Shown here: piece after piece, positions 8,851 through 15,570 of the stretch
How the letters are laid out: each line of letters opens with the position of its first letter
How positions within the stretch are numbered: position 1 is the first letter of the stretch
NCBI GenBank assembly: GCA_902492855.1
Contig: CABUMU010000030.1
Location: forward strand, 1-18,989
Reading direction: 5' to 3'
Source of the DNA: an uncultured Collinsella sp.
GTDB lineage: Bacteria > Actinomycetota > Coriobacteriia > Coriobacteriales > Coriobacteriaceae
DNA: 18,989 nucleotides
Position numbers and translations under genes: made by a program
The notes under the pieces: model-generated
The model's database searches: none
What the model was told of the DNA's origin: nothing
The model's input: only the letters and a program-made list of their open reading frames with translations

Positions 8851-8901
8851 GCGCAGGGGTCAACCCATGCTATGGCTATAACCTTTGTTCGGAGGACCGA
8901 C

Positions 8902-10056
8902 ATGCACGAGACAGAGATCAACAACTACCTTGCCGTCATTAAGGTGGTCGGCGTCGGCGGCGGCGGTACCAACGCGGTCAATCGAATGATCGAAGAGGGC
9001 ATCCGCGGCGTCGAGTTTGTTGCCATCAACACCGATGCTCAGGCGCTCGCGATCTCTGATGCCGATATCAAGGTGCACATCGGCACCGACCTTACCCGCG
9101 GCCTGGGCGCCGGCGCCAACCCTGAGGTTGGCCGCAAGGCTGCCGATGAGTCCCGCGACGATATCGCCGAGGCGCTCGCTGGCGCCGACATGGTGTTCAT
9201 CACCTGCGGCGAGGGTGGTGGCACCGGTACCGGCGCCGCTCCCATCGTTGCCGATATCGCGATGAACGAGGTCGGCGCGTTGACTGTCGCCGTCGTGACC
9301 AAGCCCTTCACCTTCGAGGGTCGCAAGCGCAAGAAGAGCGCCGAGGAGGGCATCAAGACCCTCTCCGATTGCGTCGACACCATGATCGTTATCCCTAACG
9401 ACAAACTGCTCGACATCGCCGAGAAGAAGACCACCATGCTCGAGGCCTTCGCGATTGCCGATGGCGTCCTTTCCCAGGGCACCCAGGGCATCACCGACCT
9501 TATCACCGTCCCGGGTATCATCAACCTGGACTTCGCCGATGTTAAGACCATCATGAAGCAGGCCGGTACCGCCATGATGGGTATCGGTACCGCTTCTGGG
9601 GACACCCGTGCCGTCGACGCTGCCCAGCAGGCTATCTCCAGCCCGCTGCTCGAGAGCTCCATCGATGGCGCCACGCGCGTCCTGCTTTCCATCGCCGGCT
9701 CCAAGGACCTGGGCATCCAGGAGATCAGCGACGCCGCCGACGTTGTCGCCAATGCCGTCGACCCCGAGGCCAACATCATCTTTGGTACCGTTGTCGACGA
9801 GTCCCTGGGCGACCAGGTGCGCATCACCGTTATCGCCACGGGCTTCTCCGATTCCAACGTCAACCGTCAGGACGAGCTCTTCGCTGCTCAGCAGTCCCAG
9901 AGCAAGGCCGCTGCTTCTGCCGAGCCGCAGCGCACCGCTCCGGCTGCCAGCCCTGCTCAGGCTGCCCCGACTCGCAACGTTGGCGGTACCGAGCTCCCCA
10001 ACTTTGGTAACGACCAGTTCGAGCTTCCCGATTTCCTTAAGCGCGGCAGCTTCTAA
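8902..10056 (+). CDS. ftsZ: FtsZ, tubulin-like cell division GTPase
   Basis: Cytoplasmic GTPase that polymerises into the Z ring and recruits the divisome. Motifs: GVGGGGTNAVNRM (17-29), tubulin signature GEGGGTGTGAAP (103-114), T7 loop NLDFADV (208-214), an Ala/Pro/Gln-rich linker (about 325-365) and a conserved tail ELPDFLKR (374-381) that would bind a membrane tether such as SepF. At 384 residues it has normal length. ATG 8902 has GGAGG at 6 nt. An in-frame ATG at 8872 has no ribosome site and would add non-conserved residues. It sits alone between an AT-rich promoter region and a good terminator, so it is probably transcribed separately as well as by any readthrough. Confidence 0.98.
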   Translation: MHETEINNYLAVIKVVGVGGGGTNAVNRMIEEGIRGVEFVAINTDAQALAISDADIKVHIGTDLTRGLGAGANPEVGRKAADESRDDIAEALAGADMVFITCGEGGGTGTGAAPIVADIAMNEVGALTVAVVTKPFTFEGRKRKKSAEEGIKTLSDCVDTMIVIPNDKLLDIAEKKTTMLEAFAIADGVLSQGTQGITDLITVPGIINLDFADVKTIMKQAGTAMMGIGTASGDTRAVDAAQQAISSPLLESSIDGATRVLLSIAGSKDLGIQEISDAADVVANAVDPEANIIFGTVVDESLGDQVRITVIATGFSDSNVNRQDELFAAQQSQSKAAASAEPQRTAPAASPAQAAPTRNVGGTELPNFGNDQFELPDFLKRGSF

Positions 10057-10081
10057 GTCGTTCTTCGCATTGTTTTGCACA

Positions 10082-10115
10082 GGGGCGCGTCCGTATGGAT
10101 ACGCCCTTTTTGTTT
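10082..10115 (+). terminator. Rho-independent terminator of ftsZ
   Basis: GGGCGCGTCC (10083-10092), loop GTAT, then GGATACGCCC (10097-10106): a 10-bp stem with one mismatch and one G-U pair, followed by TTTTTGTTT. It starts 26 nt after the ftsZ stop. Confidence 0.85.
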
Positions 10116-10116
10116 C

Positions 10117-10130
10117 TCGTTTGTAAACGA
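10117..10130. repeat. Inverted repeat TCGTTT-GT-AAACGA
   Basis: A 14-bp dyad with perfect 6-base arms and a 2-base centre lies directly after the ftsZ terminator T-tract and upstream of the pgeF-pst operon. The size and symmetry suit a repressor or activator site, but no known regulator is recognised. Confidence 0.4.
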
Positions 10131-10263
10131 AAGCCTCCAATCTCCTTACGTTCCCTTTACGTTTGGTCCCTACCGCTGCGGGTATCCTTTTAAAGAAGTA
10201 TGGCAGCCGTATGACACGGACTGCTGCGGCTTCGCCGCGATACTTGTGTTATTAGGAGGCTTT
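10130..10263 (+). promoter_or_regulatory. Structured pgeF leader with anti-Shine-Dalgarno
   Basis: AAAGCCTCCAAT (10130-10141) can pair with ATTAGGAGGCTTT (10251-10263), the pgeF ribosome site: 12 base pairs with a single bulged A (10254). Between them, AAGTAT (10196-10201) pairs with ATACTT (10240-10245) and encloses two hairpins: GCAGCCGT/ACGG-A-CTGC (10203-10224, loop ATGAC) and GCGGC/GCCGC (10226-10238, loop TTC). Together these could form a three-way junction just before the ribosome site. The pairings are read directly from sequence; a regulatory role is inferred. No known riboswitch class is recognised. Confidence 0.4.
10146..10163 (+). promoter_or_regulatory. PHO-box-like direct repeat upstream of pgeF-pst
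   Basis: TTACGTT (10146-10152), spacer CCCT, TTACGTT (10157-10163): two identical 7-mers on an 11-bp period, 18 bp in all. This is the geometry of sites bound by PhoB/PhoP response regulators (7-mer, 4-bp spacer, 7-mer). The sequence is not the E. coli consensus, so the match is of architecture only. A TATCCT at 10183-10188 is a possible -10 element. Finding it upstream of a pst-phoU operon supports the reading. Confidence 0.45.
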
Positions 10264-10266
10264 AGT

Positions 10267-11067
10267 ATGGCAGCACGTGCGGACAACGTTTCGCGTGTCG
10301 ACCATGATGGAGTTACGTTGGTAGAGGGCGCGACGCACGATGTCCGCTTTGCCTTTACCGAGCGCACCGGTGGCGTTTCCGAAGACGCGTACTCCTCGCT
10401 CAATCTGGGCTCGCATGTAGGCGATGACCCCTTTGCCGTTCAAGAAAATCGTCGCCGCGTACTCGAGGCCATGGGCGCCGCCGAGTGCGAGCACAACTTG
10501 CTTGTCCCCAATCAAGTACATGGTGACCACGTCGTGACGGTGACCTCGAACGGTGCCGATGATCTCGAGAACATTCGTGAGCAGATTGCCGAGGGCTGTG
10601 ATGCCCTCGTCTGTACGGCCCATGAGGTGCCCGTGATGCTCTGCTTTGCCGATTGTGTTCCCGTGGTGCTGGTGGCTCCCGGCGGCTTTGCCGTGGTGCA
10701 TTCTGGCTGGAAGGGCACGATTGCGCGTATTTCCGCCAAAGCCTGCCAGGCGCTTTGTGAGGCGGCTGACTGCACGCCGGAGGACATCTCTGCCTATATT
10801 GGGCCCCATATCCTGGGCGACGAGTATGAGGTGTCCCAAGAACTTATGGATCGCTTTGCCGCCGAGTTCTCGTGCATCGATGCTACTGCTTCTCGCATGC
10901 TCGATCTTTCCGCCGCCATTCGCGAGGCGCTGGTGGATGCCGGTGTCGATGTGAACGGCATTGTGGACACCAAACTTTCCACCGTTCGTCAGAACGACCG
11001 CTTTTATTCCTACCGCAACGAGGGCGGCACCTGTGGGCGCCATGCTGCGATCGGCGTGATGCTATGA
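10267..11067 (+). CDS. pgeF: PgeF/YlmD family peptidoglycan editing factor
   Basis: Member of the former DUF152 or multicopper polyphenol oxidase (laccase-like) family. In E. coli, PgeF removes wrongly incorporated residues from peptidoglycan precursors; related proteins act as purine nucleoside phosphorylase or adenosine deaminase. The conserved metal/active-site positions are visible: His85 in NQVHG (82-86), Cys130 in FADCVP (127-132) and His145 in HSGWKGT (145-151), with IGPHI and a C-terminal DRFYSYRNEGGTCGRHA block further on. ATG 10267 has AGGAGG at 7 nt; the frame is open further upstream but that part is not conserved. The stop overlaps the pstS start in ATGA, so translation of pstS is coupled to it. 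It normally sits between ftsZ and yggS; here pst-phoU intervenes. Confidence 0.9.
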   Translation: MAARADNVSRVDHDGVTLVEGATHDVRFAFTERTGGVSEDAYSSLNLGSHVGDDPFAVQENRRRVLEAMGAAECEHNLLVPNQVHGDHVVTVTSNGADDLENIREQIAEGCDALVCTAHEVPVMLCFADCVPVVLVAPGGFAVVHSGWKGTIARISAKACQALCEAADCTPEDISAYIGPHILGDEYEVSQELMDRFAAEFSCIDATASRMLDLSAAIREALVDAGVDVNGIVDTKLSTVRQNDRFYSYRNEGGTCGRHAAIGVML

Positions 11068-11900
11068 GAAAGATCGCATCGGTCCTGAGTGCAGCAGTGC
11101 TCACGCTCACGCTGTGCGCCTGCTCCTCGGGATCTTCTACGTCTTCTATTACCGTGGCCGGCTCGACCACCTGCCTTCCCATTGCCGAGATCGCGGCCGA
11201 GGGCTTTAAGGAAGAGACCGGCATCGACGTGCTCGTCTCCGGCCTTGGCTCATCTGCTGGCATCGAAGCTGTTAGCGCCGGCACCGCCGACATCGCCAGC
11301 TCGTCTCGTGGCCTCAATGCCGACGAGCAGGATTTGGGCCTGACCCCGATCGTAATCGCACACGACGGCATTGCAGTCATCGTGAACGACGACAACCCGA
11401 TCGACAATCTCTCGACCGAGCAGCTCCGCGATATTTACGCCGGCAAGATCACCAACTGGAAAGAAGTCGGCGGAGAGGACCTGAAGATTCAGGTTATCAA
11501 CCGCGACGAGGCGTCCGGTACGCGCGAGGCCTTCCGCACTATCGTGATGGACGGCACGCCGTTCGATCGCCGCTCGGCTGTTCTTTCGGGTACGGGTCAG
11601 GTACGCGATGTCGTGTCCCGCTCGCGTGGCGCTATTGGCTACATCTCGCTGGGTTTTGTCGAGAGCCTCAACGCTAAGACCTCGGTCAAGGCCGTTTCGG
11701 TCAACCATGTCGAGGCATCCGAGAAGACGGTCGCAAGTGGCGGCTATCCCATCTCGCGTGACCTCTACTTCTTTGTGAAGGGAACGCCTTCGCAGCAAGC
11801 GCAGGATTACATCGACTACGTGACGTCCGAGAAGATGGACAAGCAGATTCGCGAGGCGGGCTTTATTCCCGTCACCAACGACGGAAAGGGGAGTGAGTAG
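11064..11900 (+). CDS. pstS: PstS, phosphate-binding lipoprotein
   Basis: Extracytoplasmic phosphate receptor of the Pst ABC transporter. A lipoprotein signal peptide is clear: MRKIASVLSAAVLTLTLCAC with lipobox LCAC and Cys20 as the lipidated residue, followed by a Ser/Thr linker. Phosphate-site segments of the PBP-like family are visible: AGSTTCLPIAE, SGLGSSAGIEAV, ASSSRGL and NRDEASGTREAF. The 278-residue length fits the compact PstS of Gram-positives. ATG 11064 overlaps the pgeF stop by 4 nt; the frame extends upstream to 10872, but only this start gives the signal peptide. First gene of a complete pstS-pstC-pstA-pstB-phoU set. Confidence 0.95.
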   Translation: MRKIASVLSAAVLTLTLCACSSGSSTSSITVAGSTTCLPIAEIAAEGFKEETGIDVLVSGLGSSAGIEAVSAGTADIASSSRGLNADEQDLGLTPIVIAHDGIAVIVNDDNPIDNLSTEQLRDIYAGKITNWKEVGGEDLKIQVINRDEASGTREAFRTIVMDGTPFDRRSAVLSGTGQVRDVVSRSRGAIGYISLGFVESLNAKTSVKAVSVNHVEASEKTVASGGYPISRDLYFFVKGTPSQQAQDYIDYVTSEKMDKQIREAGFIPVTNDGKGSE

Positions 11901-11901
11901 C

Positions 11902-12825
11902 GTGGAAGCACAGGAAACCCCCCAGATTGAGCAGGAGACTCAGGCGCCCAAAAAGCGTGAGTTGGCGTTGGTGTCGCGCAGCACCTATCTCAAGGAGAAG
12001 GCACTGCAGTGGATCTTCTTTGCCTGCGCGTTCTTGGCGGTCGTCACCGTCATCCTGATTTTTGTCTTTACCACGTACTCGGCGCTGCCAGTCTTTACCG
12101 ACATCGGCCTGGCGGACTTCTTTAGCTTTACGTGGGCGCCCTCTGAGGGTCATTACGGCATTATGTCGCTGCTGGCGGGTTCTGGTCTGGTGACCGTCGG
12201 TGCCCTTGCCATGGGCGTGCCGTTGGGTGTGGGCACAGCCGTGTATCTGGTCGAGATCGCCAGTAAGCGCGTGCGCAAGCTCATCAGCCCCGCCGTCGAC
12301 CTGCTGACGGGCATCCCCTCCATCATCTACGGCTTCTTCGGCATGATCATCATCCGTCCGTTTATCGCGCAGCTGACCGGCGGTCTTGGCTTTGGCGCGC
12401 TGACGGCGTGGTTCGTGCTCGCCATCATGATCGTCCCCACCATCACCACGCTCACCATCGATGCCCTCAATTCCATTCCCATGGGCATTCGCGAGGCATC
12501 CTATGCCATGGGTGCCACCAAGTGGCAGACCATCTACAAGGTCGTGCTGCCTGCAGCCAAGTTGGGTATCGTCGATGCGATTGTCTTGGGCATGGGGCGT
12601 GCCATCGGCGAGACCATGGCCGTGCTCATGGTCGTTGGCAACGCCCCGGTCATTCCGGATAGCATCTCGAGCCCCATCTCGACGCTCACGAGTCAGATCG
12701 CGCTCGACATGAGTTATTCCTCGGGCCTGCACCGCTCGGCTCTGTTTGGCATGGGCGTTGTCCTGTTTATCATCTCCGCTGCACTGGTGGGTATCGTCCG
12801 CCTGATTTCCAAGAAGAGGGGGTAG
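11902..12825 (+). CDS. pstC: PstC, phosphate ABC transporter permease
   Basis: Inner-membrane permease subunit that pairs with PstA to form the phosphate channel. About six hydrophobic segments are present, and the cytoplasmic EAA loop (IREASYAMGATKWQTIYKVVLP) that docks on PstB is intact. The segment GIPSIIYGFFGM is typical of PstC. The 307-residue length is normal. GTG 11902 lies 1 nt after the pstS stop with AAAGGGGAG about 9 nt upstream; GTG 11893 is in frame but sits on that ribosome site. The N-terminal 30 residues are Gln/Glu/Lys-rich and cytoplasmic. Confidence 0.95.
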   Translation: MEAQETPQIEQETQAPKKRELALVSRSTYLKEKALQWIFFACAFLAVVTVILIFVFTTYSALPVFTDIGLADFFSFTWAPSEGHYGIMSLLAGSGLVTVGALAMGVPLGVGTAVYLVEIASKRVRKLISPAVDLLTGIPSIIYGFFGMIIIRPFIAQLTGGLGFGALTAWFVLAIMIVPTITTLTIDALNSIPMGIREASYAMGATKWQTIYKVVLPAAKLGIVDAIVLGMGRAIGETMAVLMVVGNAPVIPDSISSPISTLTSQIALDMSYSSGLHRSALFGMGVVLFIISAALVGIVRLISKKRG

Positions 12826-12828
12826 GCT

Positions 12829-13734
12829 ATGTCCGATTCCGTTGACACGACGGTCGATACGACCTCGTCGCGTGAGCGCATCAAGCGTGCCCTTTCCCAT
12901 GGCAAGAAGGGCCGCATCAACAAGGATCTGTCCAACAAGATCATGCTCGGCGTGTTTCGTGCCGCGGCCTATATCACCACGCTGGTGCTGATCGCCATCA
13001 TCGCCTACGTGGTCATCAACGGCCTGCCGCATATCTCGCTCGACTTTATCTTCGGCTGGCCGCAGGGCGTCAACGCCGAGGGCGGCATTTGGCCCACGAT
13101 CGTCTCGACCATCTACGTGACGGCGCTCGCCATGCTCATCTGCACGCCGGTTGCCGTCCTGGCTGCGGTCTATCTGGCCGAGTACGCCAAACAGGGCAAG
13201 GTCGTCGACATCATTCGCTATGCTGCCGATGCCCTGGCCTCGGTGCCCTCCATCGTTATGGGCCTCTTTGGCTACGCCTTGTTTGTCGAGGCTATGGGCC
13301 TGGGTCTTTCGATGGTTTCGGCCGCCCTGGCGCTGGCGCTTCTGATGCTGCCTATTGTCATGCGTACCACCGAGGAAGCAATCCGCGCCGTTCCGCGCTA
13401 TATCCGTTGGGGTGCATATGGCCTGGGCGCCACCAAGTGGCAGGTCGTCTCCAAGATCGTGCTTCCTTCGGCTTTTGGCCGCATCGCCACCGGCATCGTG
13501 CTTGCCATCGGCCGCGCCATCGGCGAGACCGCCGTGGTGCTCTACACCATGGGTCAGGCCATCAACCTGCCTATTTCGCCGCTCGATTCCGGTCGTCCCA
13601 TGACCGTTCACCTTTATCTGCTTGCCAATGACGGCATCAACATGAACGCAGCCTACGGCACTGCGCTTTTGCTGATGGCGATTATTCTGGCCTTCAACCT
13701 GTTTGCGCGTTATCTGTCGCGCAAACGCCGCTAG
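12829..13734 (+). CDS. pstA: PstA, phosphate ABC transporter permease
   Basis: Second permease of the Pst transporter. After a hydrophilic N-terminus of about 45 residues come about six membrane segments and the EAA loop AYGLGATKWQVVSKIVLPSA. SVPSIVMGLFGYALFV and TTEEAIRAVPRYIRWGA are typical PstA segments. The 301-residue length is normal. ATG 12829 follows the pstC stop by 3 nt, with AGAGGGGG upstream. The order pstC then pstA is the common one, and pstB follows after 12 nt. Confidence 0.95.
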   Translation: MSDSVDTTVDTTSSRERIKRALSHGKKGRINKDLSNKIMLGVFRAAAYITTLVLIAIIAYVVINGLPHISLDFIFGWPQGVNAEGGIWPTIVSTIYVTALAMLICTPVAVLAAVYLAEYAKQGKVVDIIRYAADALASVPSIVMGLFGYALFVEAMGLGLSMVSAALALALLMLPIVMRTTEEAIRAVPRYIRWGAYGLGATKWQVVSKIVLPSAFGRIATGIVLAIGRAIGETAVVLYTMGQAINLPISPLDSGRPMTVHLYLLANDGINMNAAYGTALLLMAIILAFNLFARYLSRKRR

Positions 13735-13746
13735 TTAAGGAGTCCC

Positions 13747-14550
13747 ATGTCCGTCTATCAGTCCGCTCCCACGCCGGAGCAAGCGGCCATCACGGCCAAG
13801 GATTTCAACTTTTGGTACGGTGACTTTCATGCGCTGACGGGGCTCGACCTCAACATCGCCAAAAACGCCATCACCTCGTTTATCGGTCCTTCGGGCTGCG
13901 GCAAATCGACGTTTTTGCGCTGCATCAACCGTATGAACGACCTGATCGAGGGCACCCGCGTCGAGGGCACCATGACGCTCGACGGCAACGATATCTATGC
14001 CGAGGGCGTCGACCCGGTCGACCTTCGCCGTCGCGTGGGCATGATTTTTCAGCAGCCCAACCCGTTCCCCAAATCCATCTACGAGAATGTCGCTTTTGGC
14101 CCTCGTCTGCAGGGCGTGACTAGCAAAAGCGACCTCGATGACATCGTGGAAGAATCGCTCAAGCGCGCCAACCTCTGGAAAGAGGTATCCAATCAGCTCA
14201 ACAAGGACGGTTTGGCGCTCTCGGGCGGTCAGCAGCAGCGTCTGTGCATTGCGCGTGTGCTTGCGGTGCAGCCCGATGTCCTTCTGATGGACGAGCCCTG
14301 CTCCGCCATCGACCCCACGTCCGTCTCCAAGGTCGAGGATCTGATGGCCGAGCTGGCGCCCGAGATGACGATCATCATCGTCACGCATTCTATGCAGCAG
14401 GCCGCTCGTATTAGCGACTACACCGCATTTTTCTTGCAGGAAGTTGCCGGCGAGCCCGCCACGCTCATCGAGTATGGTCAAACCGACGCGATCTTCACCA
14501 GCCCGGTGGATTCACGGACGGAAGACTATATCACCGGCCGCTTTGGCTGA
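13747..14550 (+). CDS. pstB: PstB, phosphate ABC transporter ATPase
   Basis: ATP-hydrolysing subunit that drives phosphate import. All nucleotide-binding motifs are present and intact: aromatic A-loop FWYG (22-25), Walker A GPSGCGKST (47-55), Q-loop FQQPNPFPKS (101-110), signature LSGGQQQR (158-165), Walker B VLLMDEP (178-184), D-loop SAID (186-189) and switch His214 in THSMQQAARISD. The spacing between Walker A and the Q-loop, and the RCINRMND segment, are characteristic of PstB among ABC ATPases. The 267-residue length is normal. ATG 13747 has AAGGAG at 4 nt. It is followed by a 92-nt gap with two inverted repeats before phoU. Confidence 0.96.
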   Translation: MSVYQSAPTPEQAAITAKDFNFWYGDFHALTGLDLNIAKNAITSFIGPSGCGKSTFLRCINRMNDLIEGTRVEGTMTLDGNDIYAEGVDPVDLRRRVGMIFQQPNPFPKSIYENVAFGPRLQGVTSKSDLDDIVEESLKRANLWKEVSNQLNKDGLALSGGQQQRLCIARVLAVQPDVLLMDEPCSAIDPTSVSKVEDLMAELAPEMTIIIVTHSMQQAARISDYTAFFLQEVAGEPATLIEYGQTDAIFTSPVDSRTEDYITGRFG

Positions 14551-14575
14551 TCGGTGCGACTAGTCCCAAGCCGAT

Positions 14576-14588
14576 CGGACCTGGTCCG
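14576..14588. repeat. Palindrome CGGACC-T-GGTCCG
   Basis: A perfect 13-bp dyad in the pstB-phoU gap, with 6-base arms around a single T. It could be a protein site. As RNA the single-base loop would open to a shorter stem. Confidence 0.35.
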
Positions 14589-14601
14589 GTGTGTATTCAC
14601 T

Positions 14602-14622
14602 GTGCGGGCGGCATGACCGCAC
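14602..14622 (+). repeat. Hairpin in pstB-phoU gap
   Basis: GTGCGG (14602-14607) pairs with CCGCAC (14617-14622) around a 9-base loop; GCGG (14608-14611) can pair with CCGC (14617-14620) instead. No T-tract follows, so this is more likely an mRNA processing or stability hairpin between pstB and phoU than a terminator. Confidence 0.35.
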
Positions 14623-14642
14623 CCAACTGATTGGAGTGAACC

Positions 14643-15500
14643 ATGCGCAAACTGTTTTCCCGTCAGCTCATCGAAGCCCGTCACGAGATGCTGAGCATCT
14701 ACGAGGCTGTAGACCTGGCGCTTCACGACGCCGTGAAGGCCTATGTGACCGACGATCGCAAGCTCGCCACCAAGACCAAGAAGCGCACGCTCTCGATCGA
14801 TGCGCGCTGCGCCAACTTGGAGGCCGTGTGCTACAACCTGATCGCTACGCAGTCGCCGGTCGCCTCCGACTTCCGCTTGCTGCAGACGATCATCTACGTC
14901 GACTTTAACCTGCAGCGCATGACCGATAAGGTTCGCCAGATCTGCCGCGCCACGCGTCACATGGTCAAGGCCGACATCTCGCTGCCCCAGGAACTCGTCG
15001 CTACGGTCGAGGCCGAGGCCGAGGCTGTTTACCAGGTGCTGGGTTCGTCACTTTCTGCGCTCGTCACCAACGACATGTCCATCATCTGCAACCTGGCCGG
15101 CGAGGACGAGCCGGTGCATGCGGCGTACGAGAAGTTCTTCCGCACCTTTAACCGCATGGACACGGGCGATTTTATGGACGACGACAGCAACTATGACGAC
15201 CTGCGCCGCACCATCATGGTCTCGCGCTACCTCGATCGTATCGCCTCGATTTCGATCGATGCCGCCTGCCGTCTGACCTTCCTTTTGACCGGACAGCGTA
15301 TGACTGCCGGCGATATCGCCCGTACGGACGAGGATGAGCTTGAGAGCATGCGCGTGCCTTCGGGCGAGGGTGTCATCATGAGGCCTGCCGTCGATGCACA
15401 CTATGTTGCCAAAGTGCCCGCTAACGAGGTGAGCGAGGGTCTCCGCTACCTGCTCGAGCACCTCGAGGACGAGGACGACGCCGAGGACGACGAGGAGTAG
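14643..15500 (+). CDS. phoU: PhoU, phosphate signalling regulator
   Basis: Cytoplasmic helical protein that links the Pst transporter to the PhoR/PhoB-type sensor and damps phosphate uptake. Two PhoU repeats are visible: the first from about residue 10 to 105 (MLSIYEAVDLALHDAVKAYV, LIATQSPVASDFRLLQTIIY) and the second later (DLRRTIMVSRYLDRIASISIDAA). At 285 residues it is longer than the usual 215-240. The extra part is a C-terminal extension with a conspicuously acidic end (LEDEDDAEDDEE). ATG 14643 has GGAG upstream. It is the last gene of the pgeF-pst-phoU block and is followed by a strong hairpin. No phoR or phoP gene lies in this window. Confidence 0.93.
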   Translation: MRKLFSRQLIEARHEMLSIYEAVDLALHDAVKAYVTDDRKLATKTKKRTLSIDARCANLEAVCYNLIATQSPVASDFRLLQTIIYVDFNLQRMTDKVRQICRATRHMVKADISLPQELVATVEAEAEAVYQVLGSSLSALVTNDMSIICNLAGEDEPVHAAYEKFFRTFNRMDTGDFMDDDSNYDDLRRTIMVSRYLDRIASISIDAACRLTFLLTGQRMTAGDIARTDEDELESMRVPSGEGVIMRPAVDAHYVAKVPANEVSEGLRYLLEHLEDEDDAEDDEE

Positions 15501-15538
15501 GGCGGCCCCGTTCGTCGAAAGATTGTAAATACCTAAGT

Positions 15539-15570
15539 GAGCGCGGCCTTGCACATGCGAGGCCGCGCTC
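15539..15570 (+). terminator. Strong GC hairpin after phoU, probable terminator
   Basis: GAGCGCGGCCT (15539-15549) and AGGCCGCGCTC (15560-15570) form a perfect 11-bp GC-rich stem with a 10-base loop, 38 nt after the phoU stop. It is followed only by TTGCGTT, so the U-tract is poor. It may terminate inefficiently, or separate the phoU and yggS transcripts by processing. Confidence 0.55.

Noticed and set aside
8860..10140. 426-codon open frame on the minus strand opposite ftsZ
   Set aside because: Antisense shadow of ftsZ that also runs through the ftsZ terminator; Gly/Asp/Val-rich translation without family features.
10872..11063. Upstream extension of the pstS frame
   Set aside because: Lies inside pgeF, and the lipoprotein signal peptide starts at ATG 11064.
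11872..13611. 579-codon open frame on the minus strand opposite pstC and pstA
   Set aside because: It is a shadow of two secure permease genes in high-GC DNA. Its translation is low-complexity (His, Asp, Arg, Gly), with no recognisable domain.
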